Shown here piece by piece: positions 25,376 to 33,752 of a stretch of 56,380 bases of DNA. The DNA is from Deltaproteobacteria bacterium (GTDB taxonomy: Bacteria > Myxococcota > Myxococcia > Myxococcales > 40CM-4-68-19): contig VBLC01000054.1 in the NCBI GenBank assembly GCA_005879315.1, positions 1 through 56,380 on the forward strand, written 5' to 3'. Under the pieces are notes generated by a model. It made no database searches and was not told the origin of the DNA. It worked only from the letters and a program-made list of their open reading frames with translations. The translations under genes and the position numbers were made by a program. Within the stretch, counting starts at the first letter, position 1; each line of letters opens with the position of its first letter.

Positions 25376-25899
25376 TGAAACGGGCATGGATGATGGCTCT
25401 GGCGGTGGCGGCAGCCTGCGGCACGGGAGCGCAGCACGCGGATGAAGCCCTCCACGCCGCGGCGGGCGTGGGCACGGACACCTCGGGCACGACGGGCGAA
25501 GTGCGCATCCTCGGCGTCAACGGCGCGGCCTTCTCGTCCTTGACGATGAACGTCTCGGCCGCCGAGGTCCGGGCCAACGGTACGGTCGTCACCAACGCGA
25601 TCGTGACCAGCAAAGTGGAGCTGGCGAATCCGAACCAGGCCTGGCTGCTCTCGAAGTTCACCATCCCGAGCGGGGTGGAGAAGCTCGAGGTCACGGTCTC
25701 GCTCGAGGACGGCGGGGCCTTCGTCAAGTCGGGCAAAGGCGGCGAAATCCGCGCCGGGTGCTCGGTGATCAAGCTCTCCGTCCCGGTCTCGCTGCTCAAG
25801 CTGCGCGGGCATGTCGTGCTGCACCTGGACCTGGCCAACTCGATGGTGATCAAGGGCGAGGTGGCGGAGCTCGTGCCGAACTTCGCCGTGCATTACTGA
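25375..25899 (+). CDS. Small lipoprotein, partner of the Asp/His-rich secreted protein
   Basis: This is a 174-residue exported protein starting MKRAWMMALAVAAACGTG, with a lipobox-like site at Cys15. The mature part, beginning at a Gly/Thr-rich segment, has regular beta-strands (EVRILGVNGAAFSSLTMNVSAAEVR and VEKLEVTVSLEDGG, each read in part), reminiscent of DUF4382-type lipoprotein domains. That assignment is weak. Its ATG shares the A of the preceding TGA, so translation is coupled and the two proteins probably work in the same place at the cell surface. Confidence 0.7.
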   Translation: MKRAWMMALAVAAACGTGAQHADEALHAAAGVGTDTSGTTGEVRILGVNGAAFSSLTMNVSAAEVRANGTVVTNAIVTSKVELANPNQAWLLSKFTIPSGVEKLEVTVSLEDGGAFVKSGKGGEIRAGCSVIKLSVPVSLLKLRGHVVLHLDLANSMVIKGEVAELVPNFAVHY

Positions 25900-25946
25900 G
25901 CGCGGCCCGCCGCTGAACGATTCTGGATGCGCTATAGACTGGCGCG

Positions 25947-27635
25947 ATGAAGATCGCGCCAGTCGCATTTCTTCTCGCTCTCTCCGCCTGCAAGCATGCC
26001 CCGGCCGCCGCGCCGGACCGGGGCTCCATCGAGAAGAGCAACGAGAACGCCCAGGTCCTTCTCGAGGTCGCTGCGCGCTTTGCTCCCGAGCAGGCGGCGC
26101 GCCTCGGCGTACCGGGGCTCGACGATCGCATCTCGGACTTCACGCCCGGCCACCGGCAGCGGCAGCGCCAGGCGCTGCGCGAGGCTTTGGCGCGCTTGCA
26201 GCAGAAGAAAGAGGAAGACCCGATGGTGGCGGAGGATCTGGAGATCCTCGTCGCGGCCGCCAAACGGCAGATCCGCGGCTCGGAGCTGTCGGAAAAGTAC
26301 GAGGTGCCTTACACGAATCTACCGCGGCTGGTCTTCGGCAACGTGCGCTCGCTGCTCGACGTGCAGGTCGCGCCCGAGCGGCGGCCGGCGGCGCTCGAGC
26401 GGGTGCGCAAGTATGCGGGCGTGGTGGCGCTGGCCGAGGACGAGACGCGCGCGGGGCTCGCGCAGGCATCGCTCTTGCCGCCCAGCCGGCTCGAGGTGGA
26501 GGAGGACCTGCGCACCGCTCCCTTCCTCATCGACGGCGTCGAGAAGCTGTTCAAGCAGTTCGAGATCCCCGGCCACGTGGAACCAGTCGCAAAGCTGAAA
26601 GCGCAGCTCGCGCAGTATGTGGAGTTCGTCAGGGCGGAAGTGCTGCCACGGGCGCGCGATGATTTCCGCCTGCCGCCCGAGCTGTACGCCTTCCGGCTCG
26701 AGCAGTTCGGCGTGGACATTCCGCCCGCCGAGCTGGCCACCCGCGCGCATGCCGCCTTCGCGCAGTACCAGTCGGAGATGAACACGGTCGCGGCGCGGCT
26801 CGGATTCGACGACTACCGCAAAGCCATCCGGGAATTGAAGAAGCAGCAGATCCCCGACGGCGAGGTGCTGGCGCACTACCAGAAGCGGCTGGCGGACATC
26901 GAGCAGATCATCCGCGAACACCGGCTCGTCTCGCTCCCCGGCCGGGCGGCGAGGATCCGGCTCGGCACTCCGGCGGAGAACGCGCAGCAGCCCGCGCCGC
27001 ACATGGTGCCGCCCCGCCTTCTCGGCAACACCGGCGAGCAGGGCGAGTTCGTCCTGCCGCTCGGGATCCCCGGCGCGGCCGAGATGAAGTACGACGACTT
27101 CAACTACAGCGCGGCCTCCTGGACGCTGACGGCGCATGAGGCGCGCCCGGGGCACGAGCTGCAGTTCGACGGCATGGTGGAGCGCGGAGTCTCGATCGCG
27201 CGGGCGATCTTCGCCGGCAACAGCGCCAACACCGAGGGATGGGGACTCTACGCGGAGGCGATCACGCTCCCCTACATGCCTGACGACGGCAAGCTGATCT
27301 CCCTGCAGCTGCGGCTGCAGCGGGCGGCGCGCGCCTTCGTCGATCCCGAGCTGCAGCTGGGGAAGTGGACGCCGCAGGACGCGCGCGAGTTCCTCCAGCG
27401 CGAAGTCGTTCTCTCGCCGGCCTTCGCCAAGGAGGAGGTGGACCGCTTCACCTTCCGCGCACCGGGCCAGGCAACCTCCTATTTCTATGGCTACACCCGG
27501 CTGCTCGAGCTGCGGGCCGAGGTGGAAAAGAAGCTCGGCGCGAATTTCGATGCGCAGCGGTTCCACGACTTGATCCTGGCGCAGGGACTCCTGCCGCCCG
27601 ATCTGCTCAGGCGCGCCGTGCTCTCCGCGCTCTGA
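25947..27635 (+). CDS. DUF885-family lipoprotein, predicted metallopeptidase-like
   Basis: This is a 562-residue lipoprotein with signal and lipobox MKIAPVAFLLALSAC. The body is the mostly helical DUF885 fold, with the family's zinc-binding motif TAHEARPGHELQFDG (HExxxGH) and a downstream Glu-containing block NTEGWGLYAEAITLP. DUF885 proteins resemble M3/M32-type metallocarboxypeptidases, but their substrates are mostly unknown. Its last 29 bases overlap the convergent EXORDIUM-like gene. Confidence 0.87.
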   Translation: MKIAPVAFLLALSACKHAPAAAPDRGSIEKSNENAQVLLEVAARFAPEQAARLGVPGLDDRISDFTPGHRQRQRQALREALARLQQKKEEDPMVAEDLEILVAAAKRQIRGSELSEKYEVPYTNLPRLVFGNVRSLLDVQVAPERRPAALERVRKYAGVVALAEDETRAGLAQASLLPPSRLEVEEDLRTAPFLIDGVEKLFKQFEIPGHVEPVAKLKAQLAQYVEFVRAEVLPRARDDFRLPPELYAFRLEQFGVDIPPAELATRAHAAFAQYQSEMNTVAARLGFDDYRKAIRELKKQQIPDGEVLAHYQKRLADIEQIIREHRLVSLPGRAARIRLGTPAENAQQPAPHMVPPRLLGNTGEQGEFVLPLGIPGAAEMKYDDFNYSAASWTLTAHEARPGHELQFDGMVERGVSIARAIFAGNSANTEGWGLYAEAITLPYMPDDGKLISLQLRLQRAARAFVDPELQLGKWTPQDAREFLQREVVLSPAFAKEEVDRFTFRAPGQATSYFYGYTRLLELRAEVEKKLGANFDAQRFHDLILAQGLLPPDLLRRAVLSAL

Positions 27636-29001
27636 GCGCAGCCGCAGAAACCAGCAAGACCGGGATCCACGCCGTGCCGCTCCCGCCGCTGCTGCAGCCG
27701 GTGGGCACGCAGACGCCGCCGATGTCGATGGTGCCCGGCGGGCAATTCCCGCCGCCGCCGCCTCCCCCGCCCTGCCCGCCCGAGACGGTGGCGATCGCCT
27801 TCGATTGTCTCTGCGCGCCGCCGGCGGCGCCCTGGATGGTGAAATACGTCCCGCCGTTGCTCGCGCTGCCGTCCACCGAGAGCGTCAAGGTGGCGCTCTG
27901 GCCGGGGGCGATCTGCGTCTTGTCGAACTTGCCGCTCATCCCGGCGGGCAGGCCGCTCGCGCCCAGAGTGATGCTGCCCGGCGTGCCCGAGGTCGCGACC
28001 GAGCTCACGACGTAGCTCGCCGACTGTCCGGCAGCGATGTTCTGGTTGCCAGGGTTGAGCACGATGGCAAAGTCGGTCGGCGTCGCCCCCGCCACGCAGG
28101 CCCCGTGCGTGTTGGACCATTCCTTCTGCACCGTCCAGCTCTGGTTGTGCGCGGTGACAGCCGCTTCCTCGCCGTTGCAGATGTCGCCGATCTCTCCGTC
28201 CTGGCCCTGGGGATCGTACCAGCCCAAAGGCGGCGCGAAGTCGGTGGCGAGACCGACGTCCGCGTCGGTGGTGGCCTCGACCAGCTCGTGCGAGGCGACC
28301 GAGGTGGTGTTGTTGAATCCGCCGGCGAGGGGACCGCAGCCGAGCTCGCAACCGTCGGTGGTGACGTTGGGAATGACGCCGTAGGCGATGTTGCTCGGGC
28401 TATGCTGGATGGTGCTGTGGTACGCGCAGAACTGCTGGCAGGACTTCGCGGTCCCGCCGTTGCCGTCGGGCATGGAGATGGTCGTCCCGGCGGGGAAGTG
28501 GATCATGTAGAGCGTGTTGGCGTCGGGCGCCGGCAGCTTGCCCGCCTTGATCTGCGCTTGCAGCTCCGCGCCGATCTGCTGGTCGGTGATGCTGGTCGCC
28601 GTGATCGAAGGCGCGAGAGTCACCGTCGCCCCCGCGGTGCCGCGGCCGACCTTCATGCCCGCGCCGTTGCCGCCCGAGTAGCTCTTGATGTCGGCGTCGT
28701 ACTCGGCGAGGAAATCGTAGTAAGGGCTGTCGGTGACCGCCGCGTAGAAGCTCCCCATCTGGGACGACACCTGCGCCGGCACGTGCGAGCCCCACATCAC
28801 CGGCACGACGTGGACGTTGGCGATCACCCGCCCGCCGTAATAGTTGAGCCAGGCGTTGGCCGGCGCCGCCGCCTCGATGCCCACGGTCTCCTCGATCGTT
28901 CGGTCCGGACGCATCGGCGTGACTCCGCGCGGAAGGGCGATGGGAAGAGCGCCCAGCGCGGCGGCGGGCATCACGGCGATTGCGGCTGCAAGGACTTGCA
29001 T
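27607..29001 (-). CDS. EXORDIUM/PHI-1-like secreted protein with MYXO-CTERM-type tail
   Basis: This is a 464-residue secreted protein with a signal peptide (MQVLAAAIAVMPAAALGA). The central part has NYYGGRVIANVHVVPVMWG, LYMIHFPAGTTI and SCQQFCAYHS, similar in order to the phosphate-induced (EXORDIUM, PHI-1) family known from plants and found in myxobacteria. SHELVEATTDAD supplies a His-Glu-x-x-Glu motif that could bind metal. Residues from about 320 form an Ig-like beta domain (DFAIVLNPGNQNIAAG), then a Gly run and a Cys-Pro-Pro-Gly linker. The tail GCSSGGSGTAW, a hydrophobic stretch and RARRARRA fit a MYXO-CTERM anchor. It is probably surface-displayed; its enzymatic activity is unknown. Confidence 0.8.
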   Translation of the reverse strand: MQVLAAAIAVMPAAALGALPIALPRGVTPMRPDRTIEETVGIEAAAPANAWLNYYGGRVIANVHVVPVMWGSHVPAQVSSQMGSFYAAVTDSPYYDFLAEYDADIKSYSGGNGAGMKVGRGTAGATVTLAPSITATSITDQQIGAELQAQIKAGKLPAPDANTLYMIHFPAGTTISMPDGNGGTAKSCQQFCAYHSTIQHSPSNIAYGVIPNVTTDGCELGCGPLAGGFNNTTSVASHELVEATTDADVGLATDFAPPLGWYDPQGQDGEIGDICNGEEAAVTAHNQSWTVQKEWSNTHGACVAGATPTDFAIVLNPGNQNIAAGQSASYVVSSVATSGTPGSITLGASGLPAGMSGKFDKTQIAPGQSATLTLSVDGSASNGGTYFTIQGAAGGAQRQSKAIATVSGGQGGGGGGGGNCPPGTIDIGGVCVPTGCSSGGSGTAWIPVLLVSAAALRARRARRA

Positions 29002-29058
29002 CGGTTCCCCCCTTTGGAATCGCGGGATCGTGAACCCAAAGGAGGAACTTTTCGTCGG

Positions 29059-30147
29059 TCATCGGACGGATGCGATCGACTCGCGCAACGCGCTCTCGAC
29101 CGCGGCCGCGAGCTTGCGGGCGCCGCGCTCGTTGGGGTGGCCGTCCCAGCGCTCCGATTCGTCGAGGTCGACCAGCGCCCAGCGCAGGCCCGAGCCGTCG
29201 AAGAGCTGGTGCAGGAGCTGCGCTTCGGAATGCGCTTCGAGCGGGCGATCGGGACCAGGGCTGGGCACGAGAAAGAGCGCCGTCCGCGCCCGCCGGGCCA
29301 CGTCCAGGAGGAGCGCGCGAGTGAGCCGCGCGCTGCCGGCGATGTCCGCCTCGCTGCGGTAGGGGATCTGGTTGACGAACAAGGAGCGCAGCCGCAGCCG
29401 GCTTCCGCTCGGCGGCAACACTTCAAACCCCTCGGTGAGCCGCGGGTGATCGTCGATCAGGTTTCGCCCGAGCATGAGCGGCAGCACCACCATCACCACC
29501 GCGCGCACGTCGCGGTAGCGCGGCAGCAGATTCGTCAGGCGCAGCCACGCCTGGTCGATGCCGTAGCCGTTGACGGCGAGGTTGACGGCCTGCAGGCCGA
29601 GGTCGCTCGCGGCGATGGCGGCAAAGGTTTCGTCCCAGTCGAGGCCGTGGCCCATCGCGATCGACTCGCCGGCGACGAGCAGCGAAGGCCGGACCGGATC
29701 GGGACAAGCGCCCAAGGCGGGAACACGGCTGCCCTCAGCATCGAAGGCGAGCCGGACCGTTCGCTCGCCGGAGCGGATGGCCGGCGCGCTGTTGGGACGA
29801 AAGATCCAGCCATACAAAGGATGCGGCTCGCCCATGCGCGCCTGGAGGGTGCGGCGCTCTTCGCTCCTCTGCGACTCGAGGTGGCGGAGGAGCAGCTCGG
29901 AGACGGGCAGCGCGCAGAGCGCAGCCGCTCCGATGCGGACTACGGCGGGCGCGCGCAATTTCCAGACGGCAGCGGCAAGCCCGGCCGCTGCCAGGAGCGG
30001 GACGAGGCGAAGAACGACAAGCAGCGCCGCGCTCGGGGGCAGGTAGGAATCGAGCAAGAAGAAATGCCGCACCAGCCACGGGCGGTCGGCGGCGAGAGAA
30101 ACCGCCGCGCCCGCGAGGAGGATGAGGAGAGCGGCGAAAGAGCGCAC
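29059..30147 (-). CDS. Membrane-anchored SGNH-hydrolase-like protein
   Basis: This is a 362-residue protein with about three N-terminal hydrophobic segments followed by a soluble domain. The domain shows SGNH/GDSL-type blocks: LLVAGESIAMGHGLDWDET (the block I position, with Ser in GES), VNLAVNGYGIDQAWLRL (Gly and Asn of blocks II-III) and WDGHPNERGARKLA near the end (the DxxH-like block V). Similar proteins act as O-acyl esterases or transferases on polysaccharides. The start is GTG at 30147, 9 bases after the stop of the membrane glycosyltransferase-like gene, so the two are likely co-transcribed. Confidence 0.75.
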   Translation of the reverse strand: MRSFAALLILLAGAAVSLAADRPWLVRHFFLLDSYLPPSAALLVVLRLVPLLAAAGLAAAVWKLRAPAVVRIGAAALCALPVSELLLRHLESQRSEERRTLQARMGEPHPLYGWIFRPNSAPAIRSGERTVRLAFDAEGSRVPALGACPDPVRPSLLVAGESIAMGHGLDWDETFAAIAASDLGLQAVNLAVNGYGIDQAWLRLTNLLPRYRDVRAVVMVVLPLMLGRNLIDDHPRLTEGFEVLPPSGSRLRLRSLFVNQIPYRSEADIAGSARLTRALLLDVARRARTALFLVPSPGPDRPLEAHSEAQLLHQLFDGSGLRWALVDLDESERWDGHPNERGARKLAAAVESALRESIASVR

Positions 30148-30156
30148 GCACCGTCT

Positions 30157-31599
30157 CTAGCTGTCGCGTCGGTACACGTCGAGGCGCGCGTCGGAGAAGA
30201 TTCTCCTCCAAGTCACTTCCGGCCCAGGGAGGCCACGCACAAGGATGGCGAAGCGGATCCCCTGGCGCCGCGCAAAGGCGTCGAAGTCACCGCGCGGGAG
30301 CGGCCGCTGCGCGGCGTATTCGGAGTCGAGCAGCATGTAGCCGCCGTAGTCGTAGAAAGGCTCGAGGAAGGGATGGTCCAGATTGTAGATGTTCCAGTCG
30401 TTGCAGAAGACTTCACCGCTCTCGCGGAATCCGTTCTCCTTCAAGACGCGCACCACCGCCTGGTTTTCCTGCAAGTCGGCGCGGCGGGCTTTGACCAGGA
30501 GGACCTGCTTGTAGCCGTGCACGGCGAGGCCGGCCGCGATGCCGGCGAGCACGACGCCTTTGACGAACCGGGGCCATTGCAAAGGCACGACCAGTCCCAT
30601 CGAGACGATGCTGAGAAGCAGGAAGGCGGGAACCGCGGCGCGATTGGTGTATCGGCTGATGAGGATGTCGAGCACGACATATCCGCCGGCGAGCGCGAGA
30701 AGGTATCCGGCGATCCGCCGCCTCGAGCGGATCAGGCCCGCGACGGCCGCCGCGAGCGTGAAGAGCGCAAATGGATGGAGGAAGGAGCCGAGGTTCTTGA
30801 CCATCGTCCAGAGAAATGCGCCGGGCCGCTCGGCGAGCACCCGCGAGACCGGCCAGAGAGCATAGGTGGCGGGGAAATCGTTCCAGTCGACCGCCTCGAC
30901 GGCGTTGTATCCGAGAATATAGGAGGAGAGGCCGGTGTGGAGCGGCACCCGATAGACGATGAGGTTGCCGGCGATCAAAGGCGAGACGGCGACGGCGAAC
31001 CCTGCCAGAAGCGCAGCCGTGCAGGAAAGAAAGGCCTTGAGCCCCGGCCGGAGCACGAGGAGCGCGGCGGGAAAGATGATCAGGAAAGTCAGATAATGAA
31101 ATCGAATCAGATAGGCCGCTCCGATCGTCAATCCTGCGATGAATTGGCGGCGCGGCGAGCGCAGATCCTCGAGCAGCACCCACAGTCCGAACAAGACCGC
31201 GAGAGCCGCGAGCGAGTCGGCAAATTCACTGATGGCGACGGGAAAGTTCACCGCCGCCGCCGCAAAGGCTGCCGCTCCGGCAGCGCGCTCGCTGGCGAAC
31301 AGCTTCCGGGTGATGGCGAAGACCAGCAAAAGGCCGAGCGTCGACGCCACCGCCTGGCAGAAGAGCGCCGCGCGCACGATCGATCCGAAGAGCGGCGTGA
31401 GTCCCCGCATCAGGAGCGGAAAGCCCATCGGGAAGGGATAGTTCTTCCCCAGGAGCGACTCCGGCCGCGAGAGCCGCAAGTGCTCGGCCATCCAGCCGAT
31501 GAACTGCAGGTCGTTGTCGGCGGGATAGGGAATGAATCCCAGATCGAGCCAGAGCAAAGCAATGAGATAAAGGCCGGCGGCAATCCAGAAAGATCTCAT
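30157..31599 (-). CDS. Multi-spanning membrane protein, GT-C/ArnT-like glycosyltransferase
   Basis: This is a 480-residue membrane protein with about 11 hydrophobic helices followed by a soluble C-terminal domain. The N-terminal loop contains PYPADNDLQFIGWMAEHL, with acidic residues at the position of the catalytic Asp/Glu of lipid-dependent GT-C enzymes (GT39/ArnT type). A positively charged loop follows. Such enzymes add sugars from polyprenyl-phosphate carriers in the periplasm. The precise family is uncertain. It precedes the SGNH-like gene in the same direction and could work on the same glycan. Confidence 0.65.
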   Translation of the reverse strand: MRSFWIAAGLYLIALLWLDLGFIPYPADNDLQFIGWMAEHLRLSRPESLLGKNYPFPMGFPLLMRGLTPLFGSIVRAALFCQAVASTLGLLLVFAITRKLFASERAAGAAAFAAAAVNFPVAISEFADSLAALAVLFGLWVLLEDLRSPRRQFIAGLTIGAAYLIRFHYLTFLIIFPAALLVLRPGLKAFLSCTAALLAGFAVAVSPLIAGNLIVYRVPLHTGLSSYILGYNAVEAVDWNDFPATYALWPVSRVLAERPGAFLWTMVKNLGSFLHPFALFTLAAAVAGLIRSRRRIAGYLLALAGGYVVLDILISRYTNRAAVPAFLLLSIVSMGLVVPLQWPRFVKGVVLAGIAAGLAVHGYKQVLLVKARRADLQENQAVVRVLKENGFRESGEVFCNDWNIYNLDHPFLEPFYDYGGYMLLDSEYAAQRPLPRGDFDAFARRQGIRFAILVRGLPGPEVTWRRIFSDARLDVYRRDS

Positions 31600-31643
31600 C
31601 CAAAAGCATTACGCGCCGACGCGTCCGGCGAAATCAACTCGAG

Positions 31644-33752
31644 CTAGCGGCTGACGCTCTTCATCTCCACACAGCACTGCAGCCCCATCACCTTGAAGAT
31701 GAAGGCGTAGAGATCGACGCGCTGGGCGATGACCTCCTCCAGCGAGCTGCCCATGCCGTGGCCGGTGACGGAGCTGGTGCGGAGCAGGATCGGCGTGCGC
31801 CCACGATTGGCCGCCTGCAGCCGCGCCACCATCTTGCGCGAGTGCCAGGGATCGACGCGCGGATCGTTCGCGCCGGTCATGAAGAGCGTCGCCGGATAGG
31901 AGGTGCCGTCCGCGACGTGGTGGTAAGGCGAGTACGCGTAGAGCGCCTTGAACTGCTCCGGGTCCTTGACGGTGCCGTACTCGGTCACGTTGAAGGCGCC
32001 GTTCTGGGTCTCCTCGACCCGGAGCATGTCGTAGACGCCGGCAATGGAGGCGACGGCCTTCCACATCCCCGGGTGCTGGGTCAATTCCGCGCCCATCAGG
32101 AGGCCGCCGTTGCTGCCGCCGTAGATGGCGAGGTGATCCTTGTCCGTGTACTTGTGCTCGACCAGATAGCGGGCGACTGCGTAGAAGTCGTCGAAGACGT
32201 TCTGCTTGTGCGTGAGGTTGCCCGCCTTGTGCCAGTCGTCGCCGTACTCGCTCCCGCCGCGCAAGTTGGCGTCGACGAAAACCCCACCGGCATCGATCCA
32301 GACGCGGCGCGAGGTGGAGAAGCTGGGCGTCTCGCTCAGGCCGTACCCGCCGTAGCCGTAGAGGAGCGTGGGGTTCCTGCCGTTCAGCTCCGTGCCTTTG
32401 CGCCGGATGATGTTGAGGGGAATCCTGGTGCCGTCCTTGGAAGTGGCGAAGTCGCGGACCACCTCGCAGTCGGAGTAATCGGCGATGGAGGTGACCTCAA
32501 GCTTCGTCTTGCTCAGCTGGCCGTGAGGCGTCAGCCGGAAGAAGGCGGGCGGCGAAAGGTAGGTGCCGATGTTGAGGAGCACGTCGCCGTTCTGGAGCCG
32601 AGCCATCTCGTGGACCGATGAGACCTCGGGCGTGTTGACCGCGGTCGCCGCTCCGCCGCGAAGCGGAAAGGCGCGCACGCGGCTCGGCCCGCCGAGCAGC
32701 TCGCGCACGTAGAGCTTCTCCGCCGTGGGCAAGAGGCCGGAGATGCCGCCCTCGCCTTCGGGCACGACCTCAGCGGCCTTGGAGATCTCGGGCGTCTCCA
32801 TCGGCAGCCGGAGGATTTTCCCCTTGGGCGCGTCCTTGCGCGAGAGCAGATAGACGGCGCCATCCAGGCCGATCGAGGCGTCGACCGCGCGATCCTCGAA
32901 GCGCGAGATCTGGCTCCAGCGGGAGCCTTTGCGGAGGAAGAACTCCAGGTCGCCGCCGTCGCCGTTCTTCACCGAGGCGAGCACCGCCTGGCCGTCCTCG
33001 CTGGTCTCGAGGGTGATCTCGGCGATGCGCGGAAGCTCCTTGCCCAGCTCGTAGGAATCCTCGGCGGTGGGCGACCCCAGCTTGTGGAAGTAGACCTGCT
33101 GGTAGAAGCCGAGGTCCTCGGCCTTGCGCTCGCCTGCGCGCGGATAGCGCGTGTACCAGAAGCCGCTGCCCTCGGCATTCCAGGCGACGCTGCCGCCCGC
33201 CGTGCCATGGTTGACGTGGGGGACGGGGGCGTCGATCTCCTTGCCGCCCGCGACGTCGAAGACGTGGACGTCGCCCGATTCCGAGCCGTTCTTCGAAAGC
33301 GAGACGGCGATCTTCGTTCCATCGAGCGAGGGCACCCAGAAGTCGATGGCGGTCCGGCCGCTCGGGTCGATGACGTTCGGATCGACGATGGGGCGCGCCG
33401 ACTCGGGATGCTCGAGGTCGAGCAACACGACGAACGGTTGCTGCTTCCTGGGGTCGAACTTCTCGGCGAAGACGCGCCCCTTCCGATCGACGATGGCGAA
33501 GAAGTAGGGGCTGGTCTCGCGCACGAGCGCGTCGATCCGCTTGCGGAGCGAGTCGCGCCAGGGGATGTCGTCGAGAAAGGCGCGCGCCGCCGCGTTCTGC
33601 GCCTCGCTCCACTGCTGCACCTTGGCGTCCTTGTCGTTCTCCAGCCAGCGGTAGTCGTCGCTGACTTTGACGCCGTGGTAGCGCTGGACCGCGGGCTTCT
33701 TCGGTGTGGCGGGCAGAGCGAGAACGGCGGCGAGCAAATGCGCGAGGATCAT
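31644..33752 (-). CDS. Secreted prolyl oligopeptidase (S9A)
   Basis: This is a 702-residue serine peptidase that cleaves after proline in peptides. A hydrophobic N-terminus (MILAHLLAAVLALPA) suggests export. The seven-bladed propeller occupies about residues 75-430. The alpha/beta-hydrolase domain contains the nucleophile in YGGSNGG (Ser547), an Asp in ANDPRVDP (Asp634 or Asp630) and His665 in TGHGMG. The length matches the family (about 680-710). The ATG at 33752 overlaps the upstream radical SAM gene's stop by 4 bases; the longer frame is a read-through. The translational coupling to a radical SAM enzyme is unusual. Confidence 0.94.
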   Translation of the reverse strand: MILAHLLAAVLALPATPKKPAVQRYHGVKVSDDYRWLENDKDAKVQQWSEAQNAAARAFLDDIPWRDSLRKRIDALVRETSPYFFAIVDRKGRVFAEKFDPRKQQPFVVLLDLEHPESARPIVDPNVIDPSGRTAIDFWVPSLDGTKIAVSLSKNGSESGDVHVFDVAGGKEIDAPVPHVNHGTAGGSVAWNAEGSGFWYTRYPRAGERKAEDLGFYQQVYFHKLGSPTAEDSYELGKELPRIAEITLETSEDGQAVLASVKNGDGGDLEFFLRKGSRWSQISRFEDRAVDASIGLDGAVYLLSRKDAPKGKILRLPMETPEISKAAEVVPEGEGGISGLLPTAEKLYVRELLGGPSRVRAFPLRGGAATAVNTPEVSSVHEMARLQNGDVLLNIGTYLSPPAFFRLTPHGQLSKTKLEVTSIADYSDCEVVRDFATSKDGTRIPLNIIRRKGTELNGRNPTLLYGYGGYGLSETPSFSTSRRVWIDAGGVFVDANLRGGSEYGDDWHKAGNLTHKQNVFDDFYAVARYLVEHKYTDKDHLAIYGGSNGGLLMGAELTQHPGMWKAVASIAGVYDMLRVEETQNGAFNVTEYGTVKDPEQFKALYAYSPYHHVADGTSYPATLFMTGANDPRVDPWHSRKMVARLQAANRGRTPILLRTSSVTGHGMGSSLEEVIAQRVDLYAFIFKVMGLQCCVEMKSVSR

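Noticed and set aside
27805-31647. Plus-strand frame of about 1280 codons
   Set aside because: Composition is Arg/Gly/Glu/Asp-rich shadow sequence, and it is antisense to three convincing minus-strand genes.
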